A stretch of DNA of 54,124 bases from Prototheca cutis (lineage: Eukaryota > Chlorophyta > Trebouxiophyceae > Chlorellales > Chlorellaceae), in NCBI GenBank assembly GCA_002897115.2, contig BCIH01000010.1, forward strand, positions 866,582 to 920,705. Direction: 5' to 3'. Below the pieces are notes generated by a model. That model made no database searches. It saw only the letters and a list, made by a program, of their open reading frames with translations, and was not told the DNA's origin. How positions within the stretch are numbered: position 1 is the first letter of the stretch; each line of letters opens with the position of its first letter. The position numbers and the translations under genes were made by a program. Shown here one piece after another: positions 32,877 through 43,716 of this stretch.

Positions 32877-34439
32877 ATGAGGATAGCTAGGGCGACCATT
32901 CTGTCGCTGCTGGTGCTTCTTCACCATGGGGCAGTTGGCGTTCTGGTGAGAAACGATGGGGCCGCGTACCCTGGGCTACCGCACCTTGCGATGCCGCAGC
33001 TTCGCGGCCGCGCTGTCACATTATTGAATCTGTAATGACCATGTTATTGTATTGATGCTGCCCCCGCGTAGCTTCCAGGCCCGATGGGGTCGATGGACAC
33101 GGGGTGGCAGCGTCTCCGCTTTGGGGGCGGCCCCGGACCCCAGTCTGCCTTGCCACCCTTCCCATCTCGATCAAACGTGCAGGGTTCCGGCCATGGAAAC
33201 ATCTACCAGGGCCTGTGGGGCGGCCTGTTTGCCAAGCAGACCCAGTCTAACCACAGCAGCTTGCTGAGCAACCTGCAGACAGCGCTGGACAGCTGGAAGA
33301 CGGGCAGTGAGGGTTCGTTGCTGGAAGCCCTGCGCCGCCACGTTGCCGACGAGCTGTCTTCTGCTGACGCAAAGACCCTGGCTGCCGCGGCAGTGGCGCT
33401 GCAGGGCTGGGCACTGGCCTCGCTGGTCAAAGCCCAAGCAGCCCGCAAGCAGCCCGTGGATGGGAGCAGCGCCTCCCCCCCCCGGCCGGCGTCGTTAACA
33501 TCGAGTCTGGCCCTGCTCAAGTACCCGATGCCCATCCCGGACGTGCAGTGGAGCGCGTTTGAGCCTGCGCTCTGCATCCGACTGCAGAATTTTGGCGGGG
33601 GGGTGGGCTACCACGATGCTTACCTGGCCATGGGCCCATGCAGCTCGAAGCCAGGCACTTCAACGGATGGCAGCAGTAGCTCGACGACGCCCGCACCAGT
33701 CACGGCTGACAGCCTGGTGTGGGGCAGCGCCGCACGCTTCTCCCTGGACTGCACCGTGCTCAGCTGCGCAGACCCCAATGCCGACTGCGGTGATGGCGAC
33801 AGAGGGAGCGGGAACGACATCAAGGACGATGCAGTGGAGCCTGACGCTGGCGCCAGCTCCGGCAGCTGGTTGGGCAGCGCACTTGCGGCACTGAATCACC
33901 GTCGACGCTGCACGCTGGGCGTGGCCACGGGCGCCGGCAGTGGCACGGTACTGTCGGCTGGCACCGACCTGCAGGCGCTGGGCAGCGGCGAGCTCAGCGC
34001 GCTCAGCGTGCAGACCTGTAACGGCGCCCTGGGCCTGCCCGGCACCGCCGTGATGCCAGACCCAGCAGCAGATTTCTTGCTCCGAGGGCTCAAACTCAAT
34101 GGCCGTCCGCTGCTGCCTCCCGACGGCTGGCCTGCCCGCAGTGACACCGGGCCCGGTGCCTGCGTGTCGCGCCTCTACTACGTCTCTCCGCGGGCGCTGG
34201 CCTCGGGTTGGACCCTGGATGGCGGCCTGGAGCTGCCGGCCGGCAGCTGGCCCCTGGGCACGGGGCTGGGCCCTGCCGCCAGCCTGGAGATCCGGCTGGG
34301 CGAATACCACCTGGTGTCGGCCGCCACAGCATACTTGCAAAAAGGCCTCGGTGCTGGGCAGCGCCCGCCTTCGGCTGGGATGGCTGCGCCGCCGCCGGCA
34401 GACGAGCGTGGCAGCGGCGGATTCTACGAAGGCGCATGA
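32877..34439 (+). CDS. Predicted secreted protein of unknown function
   Basis: Two exons (32877-32945 and 33072-34439) give about 478 aa. Exon 1 encodes exactly a signal-peptide-like stretch (MRIARATILSLLVLLHHGAV, then GVL), joined in frame to LPGPMGSMDTGWQRLRFGGG. The mature part has no domain I recognise. It includes a helical Ala/Leu-rich segment (residues about 75-145), a Ser/Thr-rich region, a Cys pair (LSCADPNADC) and Gly/Leu-rich segments (WPLGTGLGPAASLEIRLGEY) with periodic WxLxxG-like patterns that could be beta-structure. An extracellular or wall location is an inference from the signal peptide only. Without exon 1, translation could begin at Met 33084 and the protein would be cytosolic. 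Confidence 0.65.
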
Positions 34440-35809
34440 TGATCACCTACCACTGGCGCCCGTGACGGTCTTGAACTTCTTTGTCCTCAACGGGCCCTGA
34501 ACTGTTGCGCTGTCAAACAGCCCTAGCCCATGGCATCTGCATTTGATTCTGAGAGCGCAATGCACGCCAAGTGCTCGCTGGCCCATGGCTCGTGAGCCAG
34601 AAGTGGCCCTGTCCATCCAGCTCTCGTGCTCCCTCCCTGGGGAAAATTGATCCTGACGCTGTTCAACATCGTAAATCGGGACGAGCTGTGCGTTGGCACG
34701 TGGGAATTGAATTGGAACAAAGGGATTTAGGGACATGTGGCATAAAAGCATGCAGCAGCAGCTGGCCCCTGGAAAAAGCTTCGGGAGTGGCTCGGCATGA
34801 CCAAAATGGTCAAACAGGTTTTAGGGGTTCTTGTGCAGCCGGGTGTTCCCCCGCGTGCTTGCCTTGAAGCACCGGAGCTCACGCCCGGTGCCAGCACACA
34901 GGGTGGGGTGTGTCAGCAACAAAAGGGGGGAGGCATGCAGCGCAGGCTCCCTGAGACAGAGGAAGTGGTCTGGTGCTTGGACTTTGCGGGAAAGATGCTG
35001 GATGTGCGTTTTGAAGGAAGGGGGGAGGAAGGGGGGGGGGGGGCTTTCCACAGGCAGATTGGCAACAAGGGCGGCTGGGCGATGAGGTGTGGCACTGAGT
35101 CCCCCGGACAAGCCAGCCGGCCTCCCGCCGGGCGGGGCCGATCACCGGCCCGTAACTTGCCGCTAAGACTGGCTGCGCAGGGCACCGCAGAATAGTATTC
35201 TGGGGCATGAATATGACAAAGGACATGCAAAACCGCTCCGAGGAGGAAAAATAACGGAATAAAGGCAATCTGGGGGCATTGGTCAGCAGCCGGCCGTCCT
35301 CGGCAGCGGTACGCACGGCCCTGACCCGGGGGGAGGGATGGCTGGTGAAGCAAGGACTACAGAATTTGGAAGGAAGGTGGTGAGGCAGCCAGGGGCTCGC
35401 TACCTATTGTCCATTGTGGTGCCGGGTGTGAGCAGGGATGGTCGTGCAGTGTGCGCGCAAGGGGTGGTGTGCGAGTCTACGGGGAGGGAGGGGCATGAAC
35501 GGGTCGCCTCGAGCGCTGCTGTGCATCAAACACGGTTCAGAGAACAGTCCCAAGTGGGACAGGACAGGCTGCCGGGGGCCACGCATCAGCCGGCGCGGGT
35601 GGGTGAGGGGGGCGGCATCGGCTGGTCTAGTTGGTAATGGTGGTACGGGGGTCTGTGGCACGAGAAAAGGCGGAGAGAATGCCGGGGATGTGCCGACGAG
35701 GAGAGTGCATTCGTGAGAGGACCAGCGTGACGTGATGTCGTTGGGAGCGTGCGTACTCAGTAAGCACAGGCCACACAGGCACGCGTACAAATATTCTGGG
35801 ATCGCGTGG
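34440..35809. other. Intergenic stretch between converging genes, nothing recognised
   Basis: 1,370 bp between the stop codons of the secreted protein and the low-complexity protein. It contains a G run near 35032-35042 and many short open frames, none with domain similarity or splice support. Part must be 3' UTR of both genes. No tRNA or snRNA was recognised. Confidence 0.45.
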
Positions 35810-37720
35810 CTACCCAGATGACTGGGCCCAGATGCCTTGCAGGTCCATGCCTCCTCCAGGCGATGCCCAGGTGCTGCCGCCACCCAGCCACCCTGCGACC
35901 TGGGCGCTGCCGCTGCCGGATCCGGGCTTTCCGGCATCAGCGCCAGGTTTACTTTGCGCGTTGAGAGACAGCGCACGGACTGCCGAGCGCAGACCCGGCG
36001 TCGCTGCGCCGCTGCCGTCGCCCGAGCCTGGGGACAGCACGGAGCTGGAGGCGCGGGCGGGCGGGGCGCCCGGTGCGGAGTCGACCGCCTCGTTCCCGCT
36101 TAGGGGCGCCGCGGCCACCAGGCTCGAGGCGATCGCTACCAGCGTCTCGTGTGTCAGCCCCGATCCCGACGACCGGGTGGGCGCTTGGTAACCCCACGGG
36201 CGCTGCAGCAAATAAGGGGAGTACGTGGGAATGGCACCATCGTTGGTGACAGTGCGAAGTCGTCTGCTATGCACAGCGGCACCGGCATGAACAGGCATGA
36301 CAAGGCATTCCCGCCGCCCCCGCCCAGGCACACACACATACGGACCTGCTCATAGACGGCGGGCAGCGCGCAGCCGGCGCTGCTGGCACGCTGTGTGGCG
36401 GCCGTGCCCGTGCCGCCCAACGTGCCCGTGTTCCAGCCGGATGTCAGCTGCAGCGCCGGCTCTGCGAACGGCGTATACAACTGCAAGTCCGGCAGCGGGC
36501 CCGAAGTGGCCGGAGCCACAGCTGCCGCAGCAGCAGTGGCGCCACCGCCGCCGCCACTGGGCCCGACTGAGCTGGCCCCAGCAGCGGCGTCCTGCCGTGC
36601 CTCTGGCATGGAAAATGGTGATGGTCCTAGCGCCACAGCAGCATGGCGCGCCTGGGCATGGGCCTGGGCGTTTTGGATCTCCTGCAGCGCCTGCAGGAGC
36701 GCCAGCGCGTCAGCACCGGGCTCGATGGGCAGACCACCGGCAGTTGTGGTGCCGCCAAACATTGCAGGCTTGTCCGCCGGCGCCGCTGCCACCTGGAATG
36801 CTGGGCCACCAGGTGGCACCGCCGCCCCGGCATCTACACTACCGTGCAGGCCTGCCACTTGCACCTGCGTGAGGACGATGTCACATGCAGTTGAGGAATG
36901 GGTTGGGAAACTAGGGCACCGCACATCATTTGCGCCATCGGCATGCCACCCCCCTCCAACAACCATCCTTCCAGGATCCCAGGGGACGTACCGCTCTCCA
37001 CGCCAGCAGTTTCTCGATCTCTGCACGCAGTGCCAGGAGCTGCGGCGTGGCGAACAGGCCCAGGGCGTCGACGACCCCTGCAAAGGAGGGCACTGGCCCT
37101 GCGGCACCAGCGCTCAGGGCCGAAGTCCCTTGCGTCCCGCGGAGGTGCTGAAGCATTGCCTTGTCCATGGCCTGCCCCAGCATTCCCGAGCCAAGGGGCA
37201 CACTCAGGGAGGAACCCAGGCCCGGCAACCTGGCTGTGCTGCCAGTAGCCCGGCACCCGGCGGCAGCGGTGTGGCCATGCGCCACCAGTGCTGCGTGGGT
37301 CGCCGGATCAAGGCCAGACCCGCCGTGATGCAGCGCCGTGGGGTAGGACGCAGGACCGAGAGGAAGGGACCCCGAGTGGGCCAATCCCTGACCGTGGGGG
37401 CCCGTGGGGTTCCCGGGGAGACCGGATCCGCCCCGTCGTCGGGCCAGGATGGCCGCCCTGGCCTCCTCATCCACCTTGTGAGAGGCGCTCACCACCTCTG
37501 ACACCCCGGACAGCGCCCGCTGTACGCTCGCGCGGGCGTCCTTGGCGAAGTCGGTGCTCGCGCGGGACGGCTCGGCCGCGCCGGAGGCGGGGCCGGGGCC
37601 GGGGCCGTTCGGCACCCGGCCAGGAGCACCTGCCTGGGAGCTCCGGTCGCCATGCCTCTCCACGGGGCTACCCGTGGGCATGGTGGCCGGGCCACCACTA
37701 GATGCGTCGTACCGTGTCAC
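35810..37720 (-). CDS. Low-complexity Ala/Gly/Ser/Pro-rich protein of unknown function
   Basis: Three exons (37720-36992, 36864-36346, 36202-35810) join in phase 0 to about 546 aa. Most of the sequence is probably disordered. A short helical segment near residues 35-75 (DFAKDARASVQRALSGVSEV, then DEEARAAILARRRG) and another around residues 215-250 (FAGVVDALGLFATPQLLALR, then AEIEKLLAWRA across the first splice) are the only parts with structured character. Another helical stretch (DALALLQALQEIQNAQAHAQ) is Gln/Ala-rich. Near the C-terminus PWGYQAPTRSSGSG and LTHETLVAIASSLVAAAPL may be a short binding motif. I do not recognise the family. The composition resembles transcriptional or RNA-binding scaffolds, but that is speculation. 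It is divergent from HSP90. Confidence 0.6.
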
Positions 37721-38705
37721 GAGGTGTGACCAGCGAGTCTAGGACTCACCGGGGCCCAAGAGATGAGGACGGGCTGGATACCACGAGGGGCTCCGCCACA
37801 GACCCCCGACCTTGAGGCGAATCCGCCTGCGTTATTCGATGGCTTGCAAGACGTTCCGAAACAAACTCATTTCATAACTATAAGGCATCACAAGGTGTCA
37901 GTACGTGCATGTGGCCTGCTGGGAGATCGGAAGGGCCTCCAGCCAGGCAACGATTTCCCCACAAGCTCGAAGGCCCCAGCGCTCTTCGGCACGCGGGAAG
38001 CCACGAACTCCTGTTGCGATTATGATTATGCCAGAGACAGCCTGGGTCCCGTCCCAGCCTTGGGTGGACAGAGAGAAGGCAGCTCGTCCCGGTAGGGACG
38101 TCGCTACTGCGAATGACGTGCGCGAACCAAAGATCCGCGGAGGAGATCTGGGCCCCCCGCAAGCAAGAATGGATCCTCTACAGGCAACCACCTGCATGAG
38201 AGCACGCCTTATCCCAGCATTGACCACGATTTCCTGGGCACACATCATGCTAGCACTTGGTTTGTTGATGAACAGCTGTGCATCAGCTTCAGAAGCGTGC
38301 TGGCCTACTGGGTCTCAATGTGTGACCCTTGCACAGAGCTGCCTTTTGGCCACTGCAATGATGGAGCAATGACTGGAACTGCGATGAATAGGCGTGTGCC
38401 AGCGCGCTCACGGCCTAAAGGATGCAAGAGGGGCACACTGGGTGGGTGCATCTGACCAGTAACAAATCACGACCACGCGAGATGCCTCGTCGCGCCCTCA
38501 CACAAGTTTCCAGAAGTTCTGCTTGCAAGTCCAGGCCATGAACAGATAAGGCTGCAGTACAGGCCCCATTCGCATACACGGCAATTTAATCTTCAATCAA
38601 TACTACTCATTGCAGCTCTCCACGAGCTTGTTAAGCGAGGTCCCCGCGGGTCTCACACTTGATCATCAGCCGAAGTGTCTGCGCGACCGCCAGTCACTCG
38701 ACGCC
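37721..38705. promoter_or_regulatory. HSP90 upstream region and promoter of the divergent gene
   Basis: 985 bp separate the two start codons. A heat-shock element lies about 190 bp before the HSP90 start codon (see next entry). No exon of either gene was identified in this stretch. Confidence 0.6.
38508..38520 (+). promoter_or_regulatory. Candidate heat-shock element upstream of HSP90
   Basis: The sequence reads TTC-ca-GAA-gt-TCT. This is three alternating inverted 5-bp HSF half-sites with one mismatch in the third. Its position, about 186 bp before the HSP90 ATG, fits heat induction by HSF, which is the known control of cytosolic HSP90 genes. Confidence 0.55.
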
Positions 38706-41228
38706 ATGGCACCTGAGCCCGAGACATACGCCTTCCGTGAGTGCATGTGGTGGAATGTGTGCAGTCTTGGGCCCCATGCGGGTTTTGTGTGCGTTGGAGT
38801 GCCCGACCACTTGCGCCGGCGGTGCCTTGACTTTTCCTCTCTCGACGCTTCTGGACCCACCTCGCAGAGGCGGAGATCAACCAGCTGCTGTCGCTGATCA
38901 TCAACACCTTCTACTCCAACAAGGAGATTTTCCTGCGCGAGTTGATCTCCAACTCCTCCGATGCTCTGGACAAGATTCGGTACCAGTCGCTCACCGACAA
39001 GTCGGTGCTGGAGAGCGAGCCCGAGCTGTGCATCCACATCATCCCCGACAAGGCCGCCCACACCCTGACCATCCGCGACACGGGCATCGGCATGACCAAG
39101 GCTGATCTGGTGAACAACCTGGGCACCATCGCCCGCTCCGGCACCAAGTCCTTCATGGAGGCCCTGTCGGCCGGCGCCGACATCTCTATGATCGGCCAGT
39201 TTGGCGTGGGCTTCTACTCTGCCTACCTGGTCGCCGACCGCGTCACCGTCACCACCAAGCACAACGACGACGAGCAGTACATCTGGGAGTCCCAGGCCGG
39301 CGGCTCCTTCACTATCGCCCAGGACACCGAGGGCGAGCCCCTTGGCCGCGGCACCAAGATGACCCTGCATCTCAAGGTTTGTTTGGCTGTTGGGCCTGGG
39401 TGGGTTTGATCTGGTTGCTTTTCCTTTCTTGTGATTGGTCGGTCGGGTTCCTGTTCACTTTTCCCAAGCCAGGCACCCAGCTCATTGGGCCTCTTCCACA
39501 CGCACGACGCTCCTGCAGGAGGACCAGCTGGAGTACCTGGAGGAGCGCCGCCTGCGCGACCTGATCAAGAAGCACAGCGAGTTCATCTCCTACCCCATCT
39601 CCCTGTGGGTGGAGAAGACGACCGAGAAGGAGGTCTCCGACGACGAGGACGAGGTCGTGGAGGAGAAGGAGGAGAAGGAGGGCGACGTGGAGGAGGTCGA
39701 GGCCGAGGAGGAGAAGAAGGAGAAGAAGACGAAGAAGGTCAAGGAGGTGTCCCACGAGTGGTCGCTGGTAAACAAGCAGAAGCCCATCTGGATGCGCAAC
39801 CCCGACGAGGTGCCGCGCGAGGAGTACAATGCTTTTTACAAGGCGTTGACCAACGACTGGGAGGACCCGCTGTCGTACAAGGCCTTCTCCGTCGAGGGCC
39901 AGCTGGAGTTCAAGGCCGTGCTGTTCTGCCCCAAGCGCGCTCCCTTTGACCTGTTCGACACGCGCAAGAAGCAGAACAACTTGAAGCTGTACGTGCGCCG
40001 CGTGTTCATCATGGACAACTGCGAGGAGCTGTGCCCCGAGTGGATGTCGTTCATCAAGGGCGTGGTTGACAGTGAGGACCTGCCCCTCAACATCTCTCGC
40101 GAGATGCTCCAGCAGAACAAGATCCTCAAGGTTGGCTGCTTGCTTGGGGGGTTGTTGACAGTATTGTTTTTGTGTGTGCGCGCGCGCGTGTGCGTGTGCG
40201 TGTTCAAGTAAGCCGTCAAAGACATCGAAAGACCCCCCCCCCCCCCACACACACACACACCCCAGGTGATCCGCAAGAATGTGGTGAAGAAGGTGATTGA
40301 GATGTTCACCGAGATTTCCGAGAACAAGGACGACTACGCCAAGTTTTACGAGGCGTTTGCCAAGAACCTGAAGCTGGGCGTGCACGAGGACAGTGCCAAC
40401 CGCTCCAAGCTCGCCGACCTGCTGCGCTACTCGTCGACCAAGTCTGGGGACGACGTGACGAGCCTGAAGGACTATGTCACGCGGATGAAGGAGAGCCAGA
40501 GCTCGATCTACTACATCACGGGCGAGTCGCGCCGCGCGGTGGAGAACTCGCCCTTCCTGGAGCGCCTGAAGCGCAAGGGCCTGGAGGTGCTGTTCATGGT
40601 CGACCCCATCGACGAGTACGTCGTGCAGCAGCTCAAGGAGTATGACGGCCGCAAGCTGGTGTCGGTGACCAAGGAGGGCCTGGAGCTGCCCGAGACGGAG
40701 GAGGAAAAGGCGGCACGCGAGGAGCTCAAGGCCGCGTACGAGCCGCTGTGCCGGCTGATGAAGGACGTCCTGGGTGACAAGGTCGAAAAGGTGGTGGTCG
40801 GCGACCGGGCCGTGGACTCGCCCTGCGTCCTCGTCACGGGCGAGTACGGCTGGAGCGCCAACATGGAGCGCATCATGAAGGCGCAGGCCCTGCGTGACGC
40901 CAGCATGGCCATGTACATGTCCAGCAAGAAGACGCTGGAGATCAACCCGGAGAACCCGGTGATTGCCGAGCTCAAGACGCGGGCCGAGGCCGACAAGGGC
41001 GACAAGACCGTCCGCGACCTGTGCCAGCTGCTGTACGAGACGGCCCTGCTGGCATCGGGCTTCTCACTCGACGACCCCAACACCTTTGCTTCGCGCATCC
41101 ACCGCATGATCAAGCTGGGCCTGAGCATCGAGGAGGACGAGGGCGCGGATGCCGCCGCCGCGGGCGAGGACCTGCCCGAGCTCGAGGAGGGTGCCGACGA
41201 GGGCTCCCGCATGGAGGAGGTCGACTAA
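38706..41228 (+). CDS. HSP90: Cytosolic heat-shock protein HSP90
   Basis: Four exons (38706-38736, 38868-39376, 39519-40130, 40266-41228) give 704 aa, normal for cytosolic HSP90. The N-terminal GHKL ATPase has [20 protein letters not shown] (catalytic Glu and Mg-binding Asn), [19 protein letters not shown] and [16 protein letters not shown] charged Glu/Lys linker is encoded around 39630-39750. The middle domain includes [11 protein letters not shown] and [18 protein letters not shown]. The protein ends in MEEVD, the TPR-cochaperone docking motif that marks the cytosolic isoform. The first exon codes only ten residues before the splice in the eleventh codon. Codon use is strongly biased toward C/G-ending codons (for example GAG, AAG), consistent with high expression. 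Intron 3 begins with G and GT/GC repeats and ends with C and CA repeats. Confidence 0.97.
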
Positions 41229-41863
41229 GCGATCATGTTGATGATGCGTGGGTGGGGAAGTGCAGCTGGTGGAGTACGGTAGTGTTCTAGTCTGCCAGCA
41301 GCAGACTCCCCTTTGTTTGCCTGTTTGTCCCTGGAGGAGTTGGTGCCGACGGCGTTGACGCGAGCGGTCACGATGGCTGCTTTGATGACGTCTGTCTGTC
41401 CGATTCCTTGCTGGAACAGACACCCACATTTTGTCTGCGGTCGGGCTGGCAGTGATTGGGTGGATGCACGCACGCGCACACGTGCGCGTGCATGGTCGAC
41501 CGCAAGACGCGCAGGTGCACTGCTGTAAACCATGAGAACTCGGCCCTGGTTGATCGGTAGAGAGATGGATAGATTGATAGATGCACATCGTAAAATAGCA
41601 ATGCTGCGAGAGGTGCTCCCGCTCCCTCTGAGCGGAACACCCCAAAATAAGAACTAGGGTTTCTGGACAAACAAAAAACGAGCCGCGGGCAGCCCTACGC
41701 TTTCGGAGGTGGCTGGCGTCAGCATCTAAAAGCCAGCTCTGATTGCAATTTTATGAGACAATCGTCCAGAGCGACGTTCGAGCTTTCCATGCATGTTCGC
41801 AGCAATAACGTCAAATCCTCGATCAGAGCTGGCTGATGGTTAGAGGTGCTCAGAGCCAAGACC
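41229..41863. other. Intergenic: HSP90 3' flank and PEX11 promoter
   Basis: The genes are in tandem on the plus strand. A TGTAA signal at 41524-41528 is the likely 3' end of the HSP90 transcript. The remaining 340 bp should hold the PEX11 promoter. No exon is supported. Confidence 0.55.
41524..41528 (+). terminator. Candidate TGTAA polyadenylation signal for HSP90
   Basis: The motif lies about 296 bp after the HSP90 stop codon, giving a 3' UTR length common in green algae. Confidence 0.4.
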
Positions 41864-43195
41864 ATGTCTGACAACTTGGAGAAGACCGTGACCTTCCTTG
41901 CTAAGCGCGATGGCATCGACAAGGCGAGTTTGCCCGATTCTGCAGAGATTGCGCGTGGGGCATGGGCTGCCTGCGCGAGTCTGGGCTGGGCACGTGGCGA
42001 GGGGACCCTGGGGAGGGGCCCAGTGGGGACCCTGTGTCCAGGGATTTGTGTGGGAGATCCCGGACATTCGGACTGCAGGGGGGTACTGCTGTCCTGCCTT
42101 GATAGACGATGGCGAGATCAGGAGCCCAAAACTGACGTACTGTCCCGTGTTTTCCACGGTTCAGACGCTCAAGGTCATCCGCTACACCAGCAAACTGGTG
42201 TTGGCGGGGTCGAGCGTGCACGCCACGCTGCCAGAACTCGCCAAGAAGCTGAGCTCCCTGGAGGGCTCCATCGGCACCACACGCAAGGCGCTCAAGTTGG
42301 GAAAGTTTCTTCAGGGCGTGCAAGATCTGCGGGAAATCAAGCCCGGGACGGAGAGCACCTACCTGGAACTGGTGGCAGTCGTGGGCGACACCTGTTACTT
42401 GTTTTGCGAGCAGCTGCAATGGTGCGCTGGAGTGCTTGCTGCTGGCAGTACTGAATGGCCCCGCCACCGAGGCGGCATCCTTGACCTTCTTGCCTGCAAC
42501 NCCCCCAAGCCACTCTCCTTCCGTCTTCTGAACGAGTATTGCCACGCGTGCGCACACTGTATAACGCGCGCACCCCGACGGGCTGTGCCTGCTCTGCAGG
42601 CTGATGAAGACGGGCGTGATGACCAAGAGGCATGCTGCGCGGATCAGCCTGTTTTCGGCGTGGTGTGAGCTCGTCAGCTACATCGCATCCATCGCACTGC
42701 GCCTGCGCAAGCAGAAGGCCAGCCTGGAGCTGGAGCTCCAGGTCATGGCTGAGATGCGGCAGGCAGTCAAGGTGTGAGAGGGGGCCGTGGTTGGGGTGGA
42801 GGGCCGGGCGGGCAGGCGGGCCGGCAATCCCTGGACCCGTGCTCCCTTGGCAGGTCCTTTTCCTCAGAGGCCAGAGTGATCTTCAGAGTGATTGTTACCA
42901 TCGCCAACAAGAACAATATAAAAACAATATGCCCAATTTAAAAATACAACAGGCGGATCCCAGCAAGTGGTCTGAAGAAAAGCAGGCTGTGTACAATGCT
43001 CGGCTGGCCAAGATCCGGAACGGGCGGCTGATTCAGACCCTCGGTTTGATCCAGGATCTGGCAGACTCGGTCCTGGCACTGGCCGACATCCGCTCCGACA
43101 ACAAGGCGCTGCAAACCCCCCTGCTCCAGGCTGCAGCAGGCATGCTGTCCGGCCTCATGTCGGGCTATGCCAAGTGGCCCGGGGTCAAATTGTAG
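41864..43195 (+). CDS. PEX11: Peroxisomal membrane protein PEX11
   Basis: Four exons (41864-41923, 42165-42421, 42600-42771, 42953-43195) give about 243 aa. Typical PEX11 blocks are KTLKVIRYTSKLVLAG after the first splice, GTTRKALKLGKFLQGVQ, the amphipathic QWLMKTGVMTKRHAARISLF segment, LRLRKQKASLELEL, and a C-terminal RLIQTLGLIQDLADSVLALA. Length and order match plant PEX11 proteins, which tubulate and help divide peroxisomes. The first exon ends AAG|gcgagt, so intron 1 is of the GC-AG type; using the next GT would break the conserved K-T-L-K-x-I-R-Y block. Two hydrophobic stretches (CELVSYIASIAL and LQAAAGMLSGLMSG) are the likely membrane parts. An N at 42501 is in intron 2. Confidence 0.88.
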
Positions 43196-43716
43196 ACAAC
43201 GGCGGTGGCCCGGGGCTCGGGCTCCGGCGCCGGTTAAAACCCTGCTCTCCCTGTGCCCGTCCTTCTCGGTCACCATGCCATCCGGCATACTCGCTGAAGC
43301 GCATGCATTTCCACTGCAAAGCAATGCTGTGTGCTTATCAAAGAAGCACGGTGCGTGCTCTTCAGATGTGCTGTTTTGTGCCTGTTCGCCGCCGCTGCTG
43401 CCAACGAAGAGCTTGTTCGCACCGCCTTCTCAACGAGAGAACCATCGCCTTGGTCTTGTCGGTGTTCCGTGCCGCCAGCAATCCAGCACTGCAAAAGCCT
43501 GGCCCGTTTGAATGGAACGGCGCATTGGCAGCCGAGCACCGGCGCCATGCGCTGGCTCTCGCTTGCGGCGACAGCCTCCTTGTCGCACAAGGTGCAGCAC
43601 GGGTGTCCCCCTCTCTGTCAAATGAAATCCGCAGCAACTGACACATCAGACTGTCACTGAGCCGAGTCCCATCGATGCGCCAGGCAAGAATGCCTCTATG
43701 GTGGACAACTGACTCA
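43196..43716. other. Convergent 3' flanks of PEX11 and VTE5
   Basis: 521 bp between two stop codons. Open frames on both strands carry no domain similarity. No RNA gene was recognised. Confidence 0.5.

Noticed and set aside
39372..40385. 337-codon minus-strand frame over HSP90
   Set aside because: Leu/Val-rich shadow of Glu/Lys-rich HSP90 codons.
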